Notes: generated by a model from the letters alone, not told the origin. A stretch of DNA of 64,000 nucleotides from Lachnospiraceae bacterium (GCA_014804785.1 JAAUZD010000004.1:94280-158279); one strand, 5' to 3'; shown: positions 1 through 11,054, counted from the first letter of the stretch. Made by a program: numbers and translations.

Positions 1-422
1 CGGTCATAAGTGTCGGCAAAGCGGTTACAGATATAGCAGGATTTTTCTTTCTCCTGTACCCAGATACCAATGGGATTTTCTCTTTCGCTGTTCTTTTTTA
101 ATTTCCCCATAAACGTCGATTTGGAAGGCATGAATTTCTTAAACTGTTCCTTCATCTCCTTATTCATCTGCATATAATGGGTCTTTAAAATCCATCCGTT
201 TCCAAGGGTATTGCCATAATCAAACATCTTCTTAAAATGCGCCCTGCAGAAACCTGCTTTGTCAGTGGCTTCCCTCACATCGCTTTCCATATAAGAAGAG
301 CCAGATCCAAGAACGAAATCCAGGATATCCTGCTCTACCGCTCTTTCTATATTGCAGAAGGGACATTCGTCATCTGCATTCACCGCATCGATTAGCGGTA
401 TCGTATAAAGTTTTTCTTTCAC
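1..422 (-). CDS. DUF6062-like cysteine-rich protein, 3' part missing at window edge
   Basis: The N-terminal 140 residues of a protein that runs off the left edge. I chose a GTG start because AGGGG sits about 5-9 bases upstream; the nearby ATG codons are out of frame and stop at once. The sequence has a CPFC pair at residues 20-23 (after DADDE), a lone Cys near 58 (GFCRAHF) and a CYIC pair at 128-131, which suggests metal binding. It resembles the DUF6062 family of clostridia, whose function is unknown; that assignment is from memory. It lies 37 bases downstream of the TetR gene on the same strand and is probably co-transcribed with it. Confidence 0.7.
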   Translation of the reverse strand, partial: MKEKLYTIPLIDAVNADDECPFCNIERAVEQDILDFVLGSGSSYMESDVREATDKAGFCRAHFKKMFDYGNTLGNGWILKTHYMQMNKEMKEQFKKFMPSKSTFMGKLKKNSERENPIGIWVQEKEKSCYICNRFADTYD

Positions 423-459
423 CCTATCACCCCTGCTTTCATCATAAACGTCCTGTTTC

Positions 460-1062
460 CTACAGATAGCTGAGTTTCTTTATCATCTCAAGATACTGTG
501 CTATCTCCTGAAAATAGATTTCCGGCTGGAAGGAAGCATTTCTGAAATGCTCTGTCATAAGACCATCCGCTGTGTATTCTATCACCTTGGTCAGCTTCTT
601 TACATCTGCTTCCTGTTTAAATTTGCCAAGATCTGCTCTTTCCATAATCTCCGTATACTGTGCGGGAAGGACATTCCGCTTATCTTCTGTTTCCATAAGT
701 GCCTCACTTACGTCCTCTTCCCTGCTTTTATTGATAAACTGAAGCATATAAGGATAGTTTCTCATGACCTGAAGCTGGGACTGCTTAATCTGCAAAAGCA
801 GCTTAAAATAATCCGTTTCTTTCTTCGATACTCCTGTAGACAGCTCAAGCTGAATATATTTGACACTATAATCATAAATAAAAGAATACAGCCCCAGCTT
901 GCTGATAAAATAATGAAACAAAAGACCTTTACTGATGCCTGCTTCCTTTACAATATCATCCGTACTGGCATGCTCATATCCATTCATTGCAAACACTTTC
1001 AGCGCTGCATTTATCATCCTATCCTGCTTTTCTTTTTTCAAGTCAAAAAACTTTTCATTCAT
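460..1062 (-). CDS. TetR/AcrR family transcriptional regulator
   Basis: A 200-residue one-component repressor. The N-terminal helix-turn-helix spans roughly residues 14-60 (recognition region DDIVKEAGISKGLLFHYF, about 35-52), which is the typical TetR pattern. The remainder is an all-helical ligand and dimer domain with no clear relative I can name, so the ligand is unknown. The ATG at 1062 is preferred over the adjacent TTG because GGAG lies nine bases upstream. The DUF6062-like gene follows on the same strand and may be its target or a passenger. Confidence 0.9.
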   Translation of the reverse strand: MNEKFFDLKKEKQDRMINAALKVFAMNGYEHASTDDIVKEAGISKGLLFHYFISKLGLYSFIYDYSVKYIQLELSTGVSKKETDYFKLLLQIKQSQLQVMRNYPYMLQFINKSREEDVSEALMETEDKRNVLPAQYTEIMERADLGKFKQEADVKKLTKVIEYTADGLMTEHFRNASFQPEIYFQEIAQYLEMIKKLSYL

Positions 1063-1380
1063 CAATTTTTTCTCCGCTGCACAAATATATCTTGCTTAAT
1101 ATGTTTATGTTGACTTTATGAGTCGAAGTTAAATATAACATATTTTTTTCTTCCCTTCAATCATTTCCGGAAAACTTGTACCCACTTTTTTTTCGTCTAC
1201 CATATCTGGTATTCTTATTTTTTACGCCTGTTTACAATGACTAAACATCAAAAATTTATGGATTTTTTATACATATTCCCTTTTCAATTTCACAGAATAG
1301 TATTAAGATATTACTAAACAACGGATGTCACGCTTCGCGGTCATCCCTATATTAATGAGAAAACCGAAAGGAGCATCTTT
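1063..1380. other. Intergenic region between divergent genes
   Basis: 318 AT-rich bases separate tetR from the acidic membrane protein gene. Apart from the candidate promoter near 1110-1139, the only structure is a small hairpin at about 1322-1346 (GGATG...CATCC) in the 5' leader of the rightward gene. No open frame here looks coding. Confidence 0.6.
1110..1139 (+). promoter_or_regulatory. Candidate sigma-A promoter overlapping the TetR upstream region
   Basis: TTGACT, an 18-base spacer and TATAAC read rightward about 240 bases before the acidic membrane protein gene. The spacer carries a short inverted repeat (GACT...AGTC) that could be a TetR operator. The hexamers are seen directly; the role is inferred. 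Confidence 0.4.
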
Positions 1381-1890
1381 ATGTCCAAAAAATTTGGTAA
1401 ATTTTTACTTTTCACCACCGTAGCCGGTGCTGCCGCTTACGGCGCATATCACTACTTACAAACAAAAGACAAAACTTCTTCCGCTGAAGGAGAAGAAGAT
1501 GCGGATGATGACTTTGATGATTTCAGCGAAGACCTTGATGAAGATCCTGATGACAAAGAGCGGTCCTATGTATCCTTACAGCTTGATAAAGCGGAAGCCA
1601 TTGCCACCGAAGCCTTCCACAAGGCAAAGGGAGTCATTGCAGATTCCGTGCAGCAGGTAAAGGATACCGTAAAATCCGTTACGGAATCCCAACCCTCCTC
1701 CGAGAGCAATTTTACAGATTTAACTGCCCTGAATAAGGAAAAAGACACTACAGAAACATCTTCTGAAGAGGACTCTGCTGATGATAAGTCTTCTGCTGCT
1801 CCCACAGCCGGTTCAGAAGCCCCTGTTTCAGAGAAATCCGCCTCCAAAATGGAAGAAACAGTAGAAGAATTTTTTGATGATGATTTATAA
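1381..1890 (+). CDS. Acidic single-pass membrane-anchored protein of unknown function
   Basis: 169 residues. A short basic N-terminus (MSKKFGK) leads into one hydrophobic segment at about 7-26. A run of Asp/Glu follows (about 38-60: EGEEDADDDFDDF and onward), then an amphipathic helical stretch (AEAIATEAFHKAKGVIADSV), a Ser/Thr/Glu-rich linker and an acidic end (EEFFDDDL). The layout recalls YtxH-like envelope proteins but I do not recognise a family. The start is supported by GAAAGGAG nine bases upstream. The gene is monocistronic, with a strong hairpin terminator 45 bases after the stop. Confidence 0.75.
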   Translation: MSKKFGKFLLFTTVAGAAAYGAYHYLQTKDKTSSAEGEEDADDDFDDFSEDLDEDPDDKERSYVSLQLDKAEAIATEAFHKAKGVIADSVQQVKDTVKSVTESQPSSESNFTDLTALNKEKDTTETSSEEDSADDKSSAAPTAGSEAPVSEKSASKMEETVEEFFDDDL

Positions 1891-1936
1891 AGCATATGAC
1901 TGCACGTTTTAGCAGCCAGCTTATTACATTTACAAA

Positions 1937-1975
1937 GCCCGGGATATCCTACAAATAGATATCCCAGGCTTTTTT
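1937..1975 (+). terminator. Rho-independent terminator
   Basis: A 12-base stem (GCCCGGGATATC with GATATCCCAGGC, one mismatch) is followed by TTTTTT. The TAG stop codon of the convergent MocR gene lies in the loop, so the last MocR bases and this terminator overlap. Confidence 0.85.
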
Positions 1976-3379
1976 CAATAATGTGATTCCTTCCATAAGT
2001 TCCTTTTCTTCCAATGCCCCGTATCCCATCAGCAGCGTATTGGCATAGGCTGTATTTACATTGTCTTCCCTCATACAGGCATCCCTCATCCCATAAACCT
2101 TTACACCTGCCTGTGCAGCAGTCTTTATAAGTATTTCTTCCTGTATATGACTTTTGCTTCTGAGAAGGATATGCAGTCCTGCATTTTCTCCGGATACGGT
2201 AAACTCCTTTTCAAACGGGGAAAGCTGATTCAAAAGAAAATCGTGCCTGTTTCTATATACTTTTCTCATTTTATTCAGATACCGTTCAAAATACCCATCC
2301 CGGATAAATTCATTTAAAATCTGCTGATCGATCCGTGATACGGTAGAGGCATAAAATCCGCAGTTCTCTCTGTAAACCCTAAGCAGCTTTGATGGCAGCA
2401 CCATATACCCCACACGGATTGCCGGCGCAATGGATTTTGAAAAGGTTCCCATATAGATTACCCTGCCTGTCCGATCAGATGCCTGCAGGGAAGGAATCGG
2501 CTTTCCTTTGTAGCGGAATTCACTGTCATAGTCATCTTCAATCAGATACCTCTCCTCCTCTTCCCCCGCCCATTTAAGCAATTCCAACCTTCTTCCGATT
2601 GGCATCACCACTCCTGTGGGATACTGATGGGAGGGCATCACATAGGCAACTCTTGCCTTTGTTTTCCGAAGTTCTTCCACATCTATTCCGCTTCCATCCA
2701 TGGGAATTGGCAGGATTTCATAAGCAAAGGACTGAAAGACACGATAGGCACGTTTATAGGTAGGATTCTCCATCGCAATGGGGACGTGTCTTCCCAAGAT
2801 CTTTTCAAGCAGCATGAACAAGTAATCCGTTCCTGCCCCAATGATAATCTGATCCGGCTGACAATTCACCCCTCTGGATGAGTGCAGATACCGACTGATC
2901 GTCTCTCGAAGTTCCTTATCGCCCTGCGCATCTCCCAGTGCAAACATATCGCTGTTTGCATCTACCAGAATATTTTTCGTAATCTTTTTCCATGTAGCAT
3001 AGGGAAAATCCTTAAGACTGATCGCATGGGGAGAAAAATCATATTGCATTTTCACATTTTCCGGTGCATGCGGGGAGTTATCCGCCAAGTCCATTGCATT
3101 CTTCCACTCATCAGAAAAGTGAAACAGTTCCTCCACATGGCTTACAAAATAGCCCTTACAGGGCCGGGCTTCCACATACCCCTCTGCCACCAGCTGTCCA
3201 TAAGCAAAATCTACCGTGCTTCTTGCCACTTGAAGGTATTCCGCCAGTGAACGAGTTGAGGGAAGCTTCTCACCTTCAAGAAGCTTCCCTTTTCTTATTT
3301 CATCCTTGATATGTTCATAAATCTGCTGATACAGACATATATTGCCTGTATCAGTAAGCTGTATCGTCAGATCATTCAT
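1949..3379 (-). CDS. MocR/PdxR-type GntR regulator with aminotransferase domain
   Basis: 476 residues. An N-terminal GntR winged helix (about 10-75; QQIYEHIKDEIRKGKL, then LPSTRSLAEYLQVARSTV) is joined to a fold-type I aminotransferase domain (about 110-470). The PLP-binding lysine sits in GTFSKSIAP at about residue 315, and LIEDDYDSEF precedes it. Family members commonly regulate pyridoxal phosphate, GABA or amino-acid metabolism; the effector here cannot be read. A GTG-ATG pair directly follows the stop of the DUF2225 gene; I chose the ATG. The adjacency suggests translational coupling. The stop codon lies within the terminator loop of the convergent gene. Confidence 0.9.
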   Translation of the reverse strand: MNDLTIQLTDTGNICLYQQIYEHIKDEIRKGKLLEGEKLPSTRSLAEYLQVARSTVDFAYGQLVAEGYVEARPCKGYFVSHVEELFHFSDEWKNAMDLADNSPHAPENVKMQYDFSPHAISLKDFPYATWKKITKNILVDANSDMFALGDAQGDKELRETISRYLHSSRGVNCQPDQIIIGAGTDYLFMLLEKILGRHVPIAMENPTYKRAYRVFQSFAYEILPIPMDGSGIDVEELRKTKARVAYVMPSHQYPTGVVMPIGRRLELLKWAGEEEERYLIEDDYDSEFRYKGKPIPSLQASDRTGRVIYMGTFSKSIAPAIRVGYMVLPSKLLRVYRENCGFYASTVSRIDQQILNEFIRDGYFERYLNKMRKVYRNRHDFLLNQLSPFEKEFTVSGENAGLHILLRSKSHIQEEILIKTAAQAGVKVYGMRDACMREDNVNTAYANTLLMGYGALEEKELMEGITLLKKAWDIYL

Positions 3380-3381
3380 CA

Positions 3382-4239
3382 CTAATTGCTTTTCTCTTTC
3401 ATTTTTACCATCAGCATTTCTTTCAGTTCTCTCGCTTTATCCTTCATCCTGCTGGTCGCAGAAGGGGAAACAAGAATACTTGAAATAATACGTGAAGCCA
3501 CATCAAACTGCCCACCTTCCATGGCAAGCGCTGCAATGAGATATTCCACCGTAATTTCATCCATACCGCACATAGGATAGCTTTCTGACTGTCTCGCTGC
3601 TAAAAATCCCTCAAGCGCATTTTTAATGAATTCATCTTCCTGCTCCTTGAGTTCTGCTGCCTTTTTCTCATAATCCTCCACTGTCTTGTCGAGATTTTCT
3701 CTAATACTGCGGAGCAGCCAGCCTGTCTTCAGACAGATGTATGCTTTTTCGCTCGCTTTTGCATGTTTTACAATTGCATTAGCAAGGCACAATTTATATC
3801 TCTCTACAGCTTCTTCGTAAGTATATGTTTCTTTCTCCTCTTTAATCGGCTGGAAAGAAGCTGAAATGTTTTCTTTAATCGCCTTCATCTGTGATGCAGT
3901 AAGTCCTTTAAAATAACGTGTAAGCGCCGCATATCCACAATGAGGACAGAGGATAACATCATATTTAATCGGTTCAATGTTCTCATATACCGGGCGGAGA
4001 TCCGTATCTGCACGCAAAAGCTTTGCTTTTCCTGCTTTCATTGTCCTTGCCTTAATCTTACCGTCGCATATCGTACATTCATAGCTTTTGTCAAAAAGGA
4101 AATCACTTTCCTGTACCACCGGCGCCGCTGCCGCTGCTTTCGCAGCAGGCTCTTCTGCCTTCTTTTCCTCCTCATACAAATCCATGTTTTCCAGATTCTT
4201 AAGTCCCAGTTTCCCTAAACCAGATAATAACCCAGCCAT
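3382..4239 (-). CDS. DUF2225 family protein with zinc-ribbon-like cysteines
   Basis: 285 residues. After a low-complexity Ala/Glu N-terminus come two CxxC pairs, CTIC at 55-58 and CPHC at 98-101 (CPHCGYAALTRYF), the signature of DUF2225. The C-terminal part (about 135-285) is helical and looks TPR-like. The family is common in Clostridia and uncharacterised; a metal-stabilised scaffold role is plausible but inferred. Its stop nearly touches the MocR start, so the two genes probably form one transcript. The glnS stop lies 53 bases upstream. Confidence 0.85.
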   Translation of the reverse strand: MAGLLSGLGKLGLKNLENMDLYEEEKKAEEPAAKAAAAAPVVQESDFLFDKSYECTICDGKIKARTMKAGKAKLLRADTDLRPVYENIEPIKYDVILCPHCGYAALTRYFKGLTASQMKAIKENISASFQPIKEEKETYTYEEAVERYKLCLANAIVKHAKASEKAYICLKTGWLLRSIRENLDKTVEDYEKKAAELKEQEDEFIKNALEGFLAARQSESYPMCGMDEITVEYLIAALAMEGGQFDVASRIISSILVSPSATSRMKDKARELKEMLMVKMKEKSN

Positions 4240-4292
4240 TTTTAATACCTATCCCTTTCTCCTATCTTATTCAATATGTTATAAACTGCCAA

Positions 4293-5996
4293 TTATGCTT
4301 TGGGCAGCACATAAGAACTCTTTAAAGATACGATCCTGTTGAACACAGGCGCGCCTTCCCTGGAGTCCTTGGAATCCACACAAAAATATCCCTGACGTAC
4401 AAATTGGAAGCTGTCATAAGCCTTTGCATCTTTTAAGGCAGGTTCCAGGTAGCATTCCTTTAAAACAGTGAGTGAGTTGGGGTTTAAGTTCAGACTGCCG
4501 TCCTCATTATAAACGCCCTTTTCCTCATCAATAATGTTTTCGTAAAGCCTTACCTCTGCCTTGATTGCTTCTTTGGCAGGTACCCAGTGAATCGTTCCCT
4601 TTACTTTACGTCCTGTAAATCCGGTACCGCATTTTGTTTCCGGATCGTAAGTGCAGTGTACCTCTATCACTTTACCGCTTTCATCCTTGACACAGCCCGT
4701 ACAGGTCACAAAATAAGCATTCATAAGACGTACTTCATTTCCCGGAAAGAGACGGAAATACTTTTTGGGAGGTTCCTCCATAAAGTCCTCACGGTCTATA
4801 TAAAGCTCCCTGCCAAAAGGAACCTGTCTGGTGCCCATCTCTTCATTTTCAAGATTGTTGGCAACTTCTAACATTTCCACTTTGTCTTCCGGATAGTTGT
4901 CAATAATCAGTTTCACCGGATCAAGGGCAGCCATCATGCGGGGACGTTTTAACTTCAAATCTTCTCTGATACAGTACTCCAGCATTGCATAGTCTGCTGA
5001 AGAATTGCTCTTGGATACGCCGCACAGCTCTACAAACATTTTAATGGATTCCGGTGTGAATCCCCTTCTTCTGAGCGCTGCGATGGAAACCAGTCTGGGA
5101 TCGTCCCAGCCATCCACGATTCCCTCTTCCACCAGCTTTTTGATGTATCTTTTCCCTGTCACTACATTGGTAAGATACATTTTCGCAAATTCAATCTGTC
5201 TGGGAGGATGGGGATATTCCAATTCTCTTACCACCCAGTCATACAAAGGTCTGTGATCTTCAAACTCCAATGTGCAGATAGAATGAGTGATTCCCTCAAT
5301 CGCATCCTCAATGGGATGTGCAAAATCATACATAGGATAAATACACCACTTATCACCCGTATTATGATGACTCATATGGGCAACACGATAAATAATCGGA
5401 TCACGCATATTGATATTCGGTGAAGTCATGTCGATTTTGGCGCGAAGTGTTTTCTCTCCATCTGCAAATTCACCATTCTTCATTTTTTCAAAAAGCGCCA
5501 GATTCTCTTCTACGCTCCTGTCCCTGTTCGGATCGTTTTTGCCCGGCTCCGTGAGTGTGCCGCGATACTCCCTCATTTCATCCGCAGTAAGTTCAGATAC
5601 ATAAGCCTTTCCCTTGTGAATCAACTTCACTGCCGCTTCATACATCTGTTCAAAATAATCGGAAGCAAAGAAAAGCCGGTCTTCCCAATCCGCTCCCAGC
5701 CACTTGATATCTTCCATAATGGACTCTACGAACTCTGTCTTTTCCTTGGTGGGATTTGTATCGTCGAACCGCATATTGAACTTTCCGCCGTATTTTCTGG
5801 CAAGTCCGTAATTAAGGAGGATGCTCTTGGCATGTCCTATATGCAGATATCCATTCGGTTCAGGCGGAAATCTGGTATGCACCGTATCATAGACTCCCTC
5901 TGCCAGATCCTTGTCAATCATCTGTTCAATAAAATTCCGGGAAACTGTTTCCTTCTCTTCTTCCGGATGATTTTCATTTAATTCATTTTCACTCAT
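4293..5996 (-). CDS. glnS: Glutaminyl-tRNA synthetase
   Basis: 567 residues, close to the usual ~555. It charges tRNA-Gln with glutamine in the cytosol. The class I HIGH signature is at about 52-55 ([15 protein letters not shown]). The KMSKS-equivalent region reads [11 protein letters not shown], followed by DGWDDPRL and [10 protein letters not shown], both typical of GlnRS rather than GluRS. The C-terminal half matches the GlnRS beta-barrel anticodon domain. Many Firmicutes lack this enzyme and use GatCAB, but gatCAB is also present about 11 kb away. The gene has a weak own Shine-Dalgarno and follows an 8-codon reading frame with a perfect one. Confidence 0.97.
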   Translation of the reverse strand: MSENELNENHPEEEKETVSRNFIEQMIDKDLAEGVYDTVHTRFPPEPNGYLHIGHAKSILLNYGLARKYGGKFNMRFDDTNPTKEKTEFVESIMEDIKWLGADWEDRLFFASDYFEQMYEAAVKLIHKGKAYVSELTADEMREYRGTLTEPGKNDPNRDRSVEENLALFEKMKNGEFADGEKTLRAKIDMTSPNINMRDPIIYRVAHMSHHNTGDKWCIYPMYDFAHPIEDAIEGITHSICTLEFEDHRPLYDWVVRELEYPHPPRQIEFAKMYLTNVVTGKRYIKKLVEEGIVDGWDDPRLVSIAALRRRGFTPESIKMFVELCGVSKSNSSADYAMLEYCIREDLKLKRPRMMAALDPVKLIIDNYPEDKVEMLEVANNLENEEMGTRQVPFGRELYIDREDFMEEPPKKYFRLFPGNEVRLMNAYFVTCTGCVKDESGKVIEVHCTYDPETKCGTGFTGRKVKGTIHWVPAKEAIKAEVRLYENIIDEEKGVYNEDGSLNLNPNSLTVLKECYLEPALKDAKAYDSFQFVRQGYFCVDSKDSREGAPVFNRIVSLKSSYVLPKA

Positions 5997-6002
5997 GCTC
6001 TT

Positions 6003-6044
6003 CTATAGCCCGACCGGTTTCAATGGCATTGGGCTTTACCTCCT
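6003..6044 (-). promoter_or_regulatory. Strong ribosome binding site and 8-codon upstream ORF before glnS
   Basis: AGGAGG at 6039-6044 precedes an ATG at 6029 by nine bases. The frame reads MPLKPVGL and stops with TAG six bases before the glnS ATG. The glnS start itself has only a weak AAGAG. AGCCC (minus-strand 6035-6031) can pair with GGGCT (6011-6007) across this region. This could couple glnS translation to the leader or bring the strong site closer by folding. The sequence is direct; the function is inferred. Confidence 0.45.
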
Positions 6045-6157
6045 ACAGTCTGTTTCTTTTCTTACCACATAAATGCGGAAGGGAAACACGCTACTAGTTA
6101 TGATATCACACTGGACACAATTTTTAAAGCAGAATTTAAAGACGCTTTGGCAACAGT

Positions 6158-8872
6158 TCAGCTTTCCGCTTTTCCACGTTTTGAGCGTGGTTTCCGCTTA
6201 AGATCCGGTGTGTATTTCTTTTCAAATGTCTGTTGATCCATTGGACGGTCAAAATAGTATCCCTGGGCAAGCAGAACACACATTTCTGACAGAATTTCAT
6301 ATTGCTTCTTTGTTTCCACACCTTCAATGCAGACGTTTACACCAATTGCTTCCGCCAGCTCTCCTACCATTCTGATAAAGGATTTGGCATACTCGTCTCT
6401 CTCCAAATCTGTAATAAAGCTTTGGTCTACTTTAATCACATCAAAAGGAATTTCCCTGATATGATTCAGTGAGGAATAGCCGGTTCCGAAATCATCCAAT
6501 GCAATTCTGACTCCCAGCTTTTTTATGCTGTCAAGAATTTCCTGCATGCGCTCCATATCATTGATTGCCAGACTTTCCGTAACCTCCAGTGTCAGATTTT
6601 TCGGTACTATGCCTGTCTCTTTCACGATGTTCTCTATGATTTCCACAATATCCGGCTGCAGCAGTTGAACCACAGAAAGGTTTACATTTACCTTATAGTC
6701 AGGATATCCATGATCATTCCAGTTCTTACAACAGCTGCACGCCTCTTTCAGCACGAAATTGCCAATGGGATTGATCAGCCCCAGATATTCCGCCAACGGA
6801 ATAAACTCTGACGGCGGTATAAATCCAAGATCTGCATTATTCCACCTGATCAACGCCTCCGCCCCTGTACACGGAAGTTCTTTTTTGCTGATATCAATAA
6901 TCGGCTGATAATATACCTCAAATCCCTGATATCCCTTTGCCGTTGCATCGCGCATACTTTTCTCCATGTCAAGCCGTTTACTTGATTTGGACTTTATATT
7001 GTCTGAATAGTAGGCAATCCTGTTTTTTCCTTTCTTTTTAGCCTCATACATGGCTATATCTGCCTTTTTGATTAAATCATTCACCTCATCGCCCTTCGCA
7101 GGGAACTCCACAACGCCCATACTCATCGTGCAGTAATAATCGGAATTTTTGAGGAACCATGGACGCATGAATATTTCTCTTATGTCTCCAATGATCCTCT
7201 CACTATTTTCATATTCAGCAGGCGGAATAATAATGACAAACTCGTCGCCGCCCATACGGTAACATGTGTTTTTAATGCCTTCAATGCGTTGAAAACTGTG
7301 GGAGATTGATTTTAAAAGAACATCTCCGTATTTATGTCCCAATCCATCATTGATATGTTTAAAATCATCCAGATCAAGATAAAGCAATGCCCCCTGGGTC
7401 TTACTTTTCTCAGCCTCATCCACGTACTTGGCAAGATCTCTTTCACAGCTCATGCGGTTATATATTCCTGTAAGGAAATCCGTGTACGCCTGCTGCTCCG
7501 TTTTCTTTTGAAAAATCTTTTTGTCTGTAACATCATATAATGCGCATAAAATTGCCGGATTTCCGTCCATCCACTTCATTCTGATATAATATAAATCATA
7601 CCAGCAATCCTTTTTTTCAAAGTAGATTTCCCTGCTTCCGCTTTCCCTGTCCACACTATCATCCAGCATTTTATCCATGCTTCCATCTTTTAATTCCTGC
7701 CCGAAAATATTGCGCATGCTTCTATTTGTAAACAGAATCTCCCCTGTTGTCAGCTTTCTAACATATACACTACTCCCCACGTTATCAAGGATCGTTTCCA
7801 GGGAAGCATTGGAATTTAACAGCGATTCTTTCTGAATACTTTTTGTCAGGATGCTGCGCAGAATTTTAACGCAGTCGCTTAAAAATTTAATCTCCTCCAG
7901 CTTCCAGTTTCGCTCCCTGACCATTTCTCCAAAACACACATACATAGGAGAGGCGCCCTTTATTTCAACCGGCATGACAATGACTGCTTTAAAACCAAGC
8001 GCCTGCATCTGTTCTCTTTCACTTACGCTCAGCATGGAGTTCTGTGATAAAACAAGGGTTTTCTTTCCTATCAGCAATTCAGGAGCGCTATGTTCCCCAT
8101 CCTTTTCAAACTCCCATATCACATTCTTCTTACACCATCTGGATATAAAATCCACATGAACATTGTCTTTTTTCATGCCGTAGAGAGTTGCAATGCTTAA
8201 ATTCAAAAGTTCTCCCACTGTTTTTAACAGTTTATGCATCACATTTTCTACGGATTCATCACTTTCCAGAAACTGTACAATCTCGGCAAGGGCTTCGCTC
8301 CGCTTCAAATTCTCGCTCATTTCCTTTTCGGAATAACGGATCCGCCTGCTCTCCGCCTGGGCATTGATAGCGGAAAACCTATATTTAAGCATCGTGTCTG
8401 TTACACTTCTCAGGGTATCTACCACCTTGGAGAATTGTTTTCTGGTAATTAAATTTGTGAAGCCTTCAAGTGGAGGATTCTCATATTCTTCCAGATCTTC
8501 TGCATCAGAAAGCACACCGCAAACCAGCCAATTGAGAAACGGCTTTCCCCCCATCTTAGCAGATATTACTGCCAGACGTACATTAGGATAAGCTGTAGTC
8601 TCTATTGCCTGATCCTCCAGTGTGCTTTCAGATACGCGGAGCAGCATATCTGAAAGCTGCTCCCCGTCAATGATTCGTTTAATTTTATTCTTTTCTTCCT
8701 CGTTACCGCCAAATTCAGTAAGTGGAAACCCGCTGCTGTCCACGCAGCACATAAATACATTTGTAACGTCACAAAAATGCTGCTGCCATTTTTCCAACGT
8801 TTTTTCTTCTATAAGACTTTTTAGCAGCGACGCTGCATCCTGCCTGTTATCAGCACTTTCCAGATTGCCCAC
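6158..8872 (-). CDS. PocR-GAF-PAS-GGDEF-EAL cyclic-di-GMP synthase/phosphodiesterase
   Basis: 904 residues, no clear membrane segment. Inferred order: PocR-type ligand domain (about 15-165, Cys-rich, FCDVTNVFMCCVDSSG), GAF (195-345), PAS (350-460), GGDEF (470-630) and EAL (640-885). The cyclase site is canonical (RMGGDEF, about 539-545), with no obvious RxxD inhibitory site before it. The phosphodiesterase residues all look present: EALIRW near 671, NVNLSV, LEVTES, DDFGTGYSSL, KVDQSF and IEGVE. Both activities are therefore possible. The GTG start is supported by AAGGGAG nine bases upstream. It lies 43 bases downstream of guaB. PocR domains are known to bind small diols and other metabolites; the ligand here is unknown. 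Confidence 0.9.
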   Translation of the reverse strand: MGNLESADNRQDAASLLKSLIEEKTLEKWQQHFCDVTNVFMCCVDSSGFPLTEFGGNEEEKNKIKRIIDGEQLSDMLLRVSESTLEDQAIETTAYPNVRLAVISAKMGGKPFLNWLVCGVLSDAEDLEEYENPPLEGFTNLITRKQFSKVVDTLRSVTDTMLKYRFSAINAQAESRRIRYSEKEMSENLKRSEALAEIVQFLESDESVENVMHKLLKTVGELLNLSIATLYGMKKDNVHVDFISRWCKKNVIWEFEKDGEHSAPELLIGKKTLVLSQNSMLSVSEREQMQALGFKAVIVMPVEIKGASPMYVCFGEMVRERNWKLEEIKFLSDCVKILRSILTKSIQKESLLNSNASLETILDNVGSSVYVRKLTTGEILFTNRSMRNIFGQELKDGSMDKMLDDSVDRESGSREIYFEKKDCWYDLYYIRMKWMDGNPAILCALYDVTDKKIFQKKTEQQAYTDFLTGIYNRMSCERDLAKYVDEAEKSKTQGALLYLDLDDFKHINDGLGHKYGDVLLKSISHSFQRIEGIKNTCYRMGGDEFVIIIPPAEYENSERIIGDIREIFMRPWFLKNSDYYCTMSMGVVEFPAKGDEVNDLIKKADIAMYEAKKKGKNRIAYYSDNIKSKSSKRLDMEKSMRDATAKGYQGFEVYYQPIIDISKKELPCTGAEALIRWNNADLGFIPPSEFIPLAEYLGLINPIGNFVLKEACSCCKNWNDHGYPDYKVNVNLSVVQLLQPDIVEIIENIVKETGIVPKNLTLEVTESLAINDMERMQEILDSIKKLGVRIALDDFGTGYSSLNHIREIPFDVIKVDQSFITDLERDEYAKSFIRMVGELAEAIGVNVCIEGVETKKQYEILSEMCVLLAQGYYFDRPMDQQTFEKKYTPDLKRKPRSKRGKAES

Positions 8873-8915
8873 GCCAAGATACTCCCTTCCGCTTCCTGTC
8901 CATTAATACTGTTCC

Positions 8916-10394
<1,479 letters not shown>

Positions 10395-10423
10395 CTATGT
10401 TTAATTATTTCATTGCTACCGTC

Positions 10424-10918
10424 TTAATCCTTAAATACCTTCCTTGGCGCCGCAAACTGCATTGCTTTAATCAGATCCTCATTGGGCTCAAATATGACCT
10501 TTTGTCTGCCTTCATAATAAAATACATATCTGGTATCCGGCTGTTTCACTTCGCCGGAGCTGTAATCCACTGTCTTGTCATTTCTGTTTTTAAAATTGTC
10601 CAGGTGCCAAGAATTAATAGGTGCTACAATCTCCATTTTTTCTACCGTAAATACCGCAACCCTTTTGCGCTTCATCTTTGCCATAATCTTATCCACAGTG
10701 AGTTCTTTGTCCACGTAAAGATATTCATATTCCAATTCGGTTTTTAAATGCATAAAATAGGCTACCACTCCGAAAGCAATGCCGAAAAGCAGTGCCGGAA
10801 GCAAAAGAAATCCTACCAGCACAAAAAAGACGGTAAGTGTGACCAATAGGATTTTAAGCATTTTCAGTGGTGTAGGGGTTTTTCTCTTGATAAGATATTC
10901 TACATATGTTTCATTCAT
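10424..10918 (-). CDS. Small two-helix membrane protein, DUF6106-like
   Basis: 164 residues. A basic N-terminus (EYLIKRKTPTPLKMLK) is followed by two hydrophobic segments at about 20-62, then a soluble domain with many charged residues and an RKVFKD end. I associate this pattern with DUF6106, a clostridial family of unknown function; confidence in the family name is moderate. It has its own near-consensus promoter and AGGAGG about 14 bases upstream of the ATG. guaB follows 53 bases downstream and may be co-transcribed. Confidence 0.75.
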   Translation of the reverse strand: MNETYVEYLIKRKTPTPLKMLKILLVTLTVFFVLVGFLLLPALLFGIAFGVVAYFMHLKTELEYEYLYVDKELTVDKIMAKMKRKRVAVFTVEKMEIVAPINSWHLDNFKNRNDKTVDYSSGEVKQPDTRYVFYYEGRQKVIFEPNEDLIKAMQFAAPRKVFKD

Positions 10919-10979
10919 ATTCGCTTTTCTTTCCTCCTGCGTTTCAATACAATCCCCATGGGGAAATGTATGTTATTCT

Positions 10980-11008
10980 ATGATAGTATATTTTGCAGAA
11001 ACTTTCAA
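10980..11008 (-). promoter_or_regulatory. Sigma-A type promoter for the DUF6106-like gene and guaB
   Basis: TTGAAA (11008-11003), a 17-base spacer and TATCAT (10985-10980) on the minus strand, about 60 bases before the ATG. Confidence 0.65.
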
Positions 11009-11013
11009 GTAAT

Positions 11014-11054
11014 AAAAAGCCCGCCTTTCTACTTAATTAAAGGCAGGCTTTTCT
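11014..11054 (-). terminator. Terminator of the threonine-branch operon
   Basis: Stem GCCTGCCTTT with AAAGGCGGGC (one mismatch), a 10-base AT loop, then TTTTT on the minus strand, directly after the aspartate kinase gene. T-rich bases on the other side allow some bidirectional use. Confidence 0.85.

Noticed and set aside
1566..1895. Minus-strand frame opposite the acidic membrane protein gene
   Set aside because: A Ser-rich shadow of an Asp/Glu/Lys-rich gene; no start signal.
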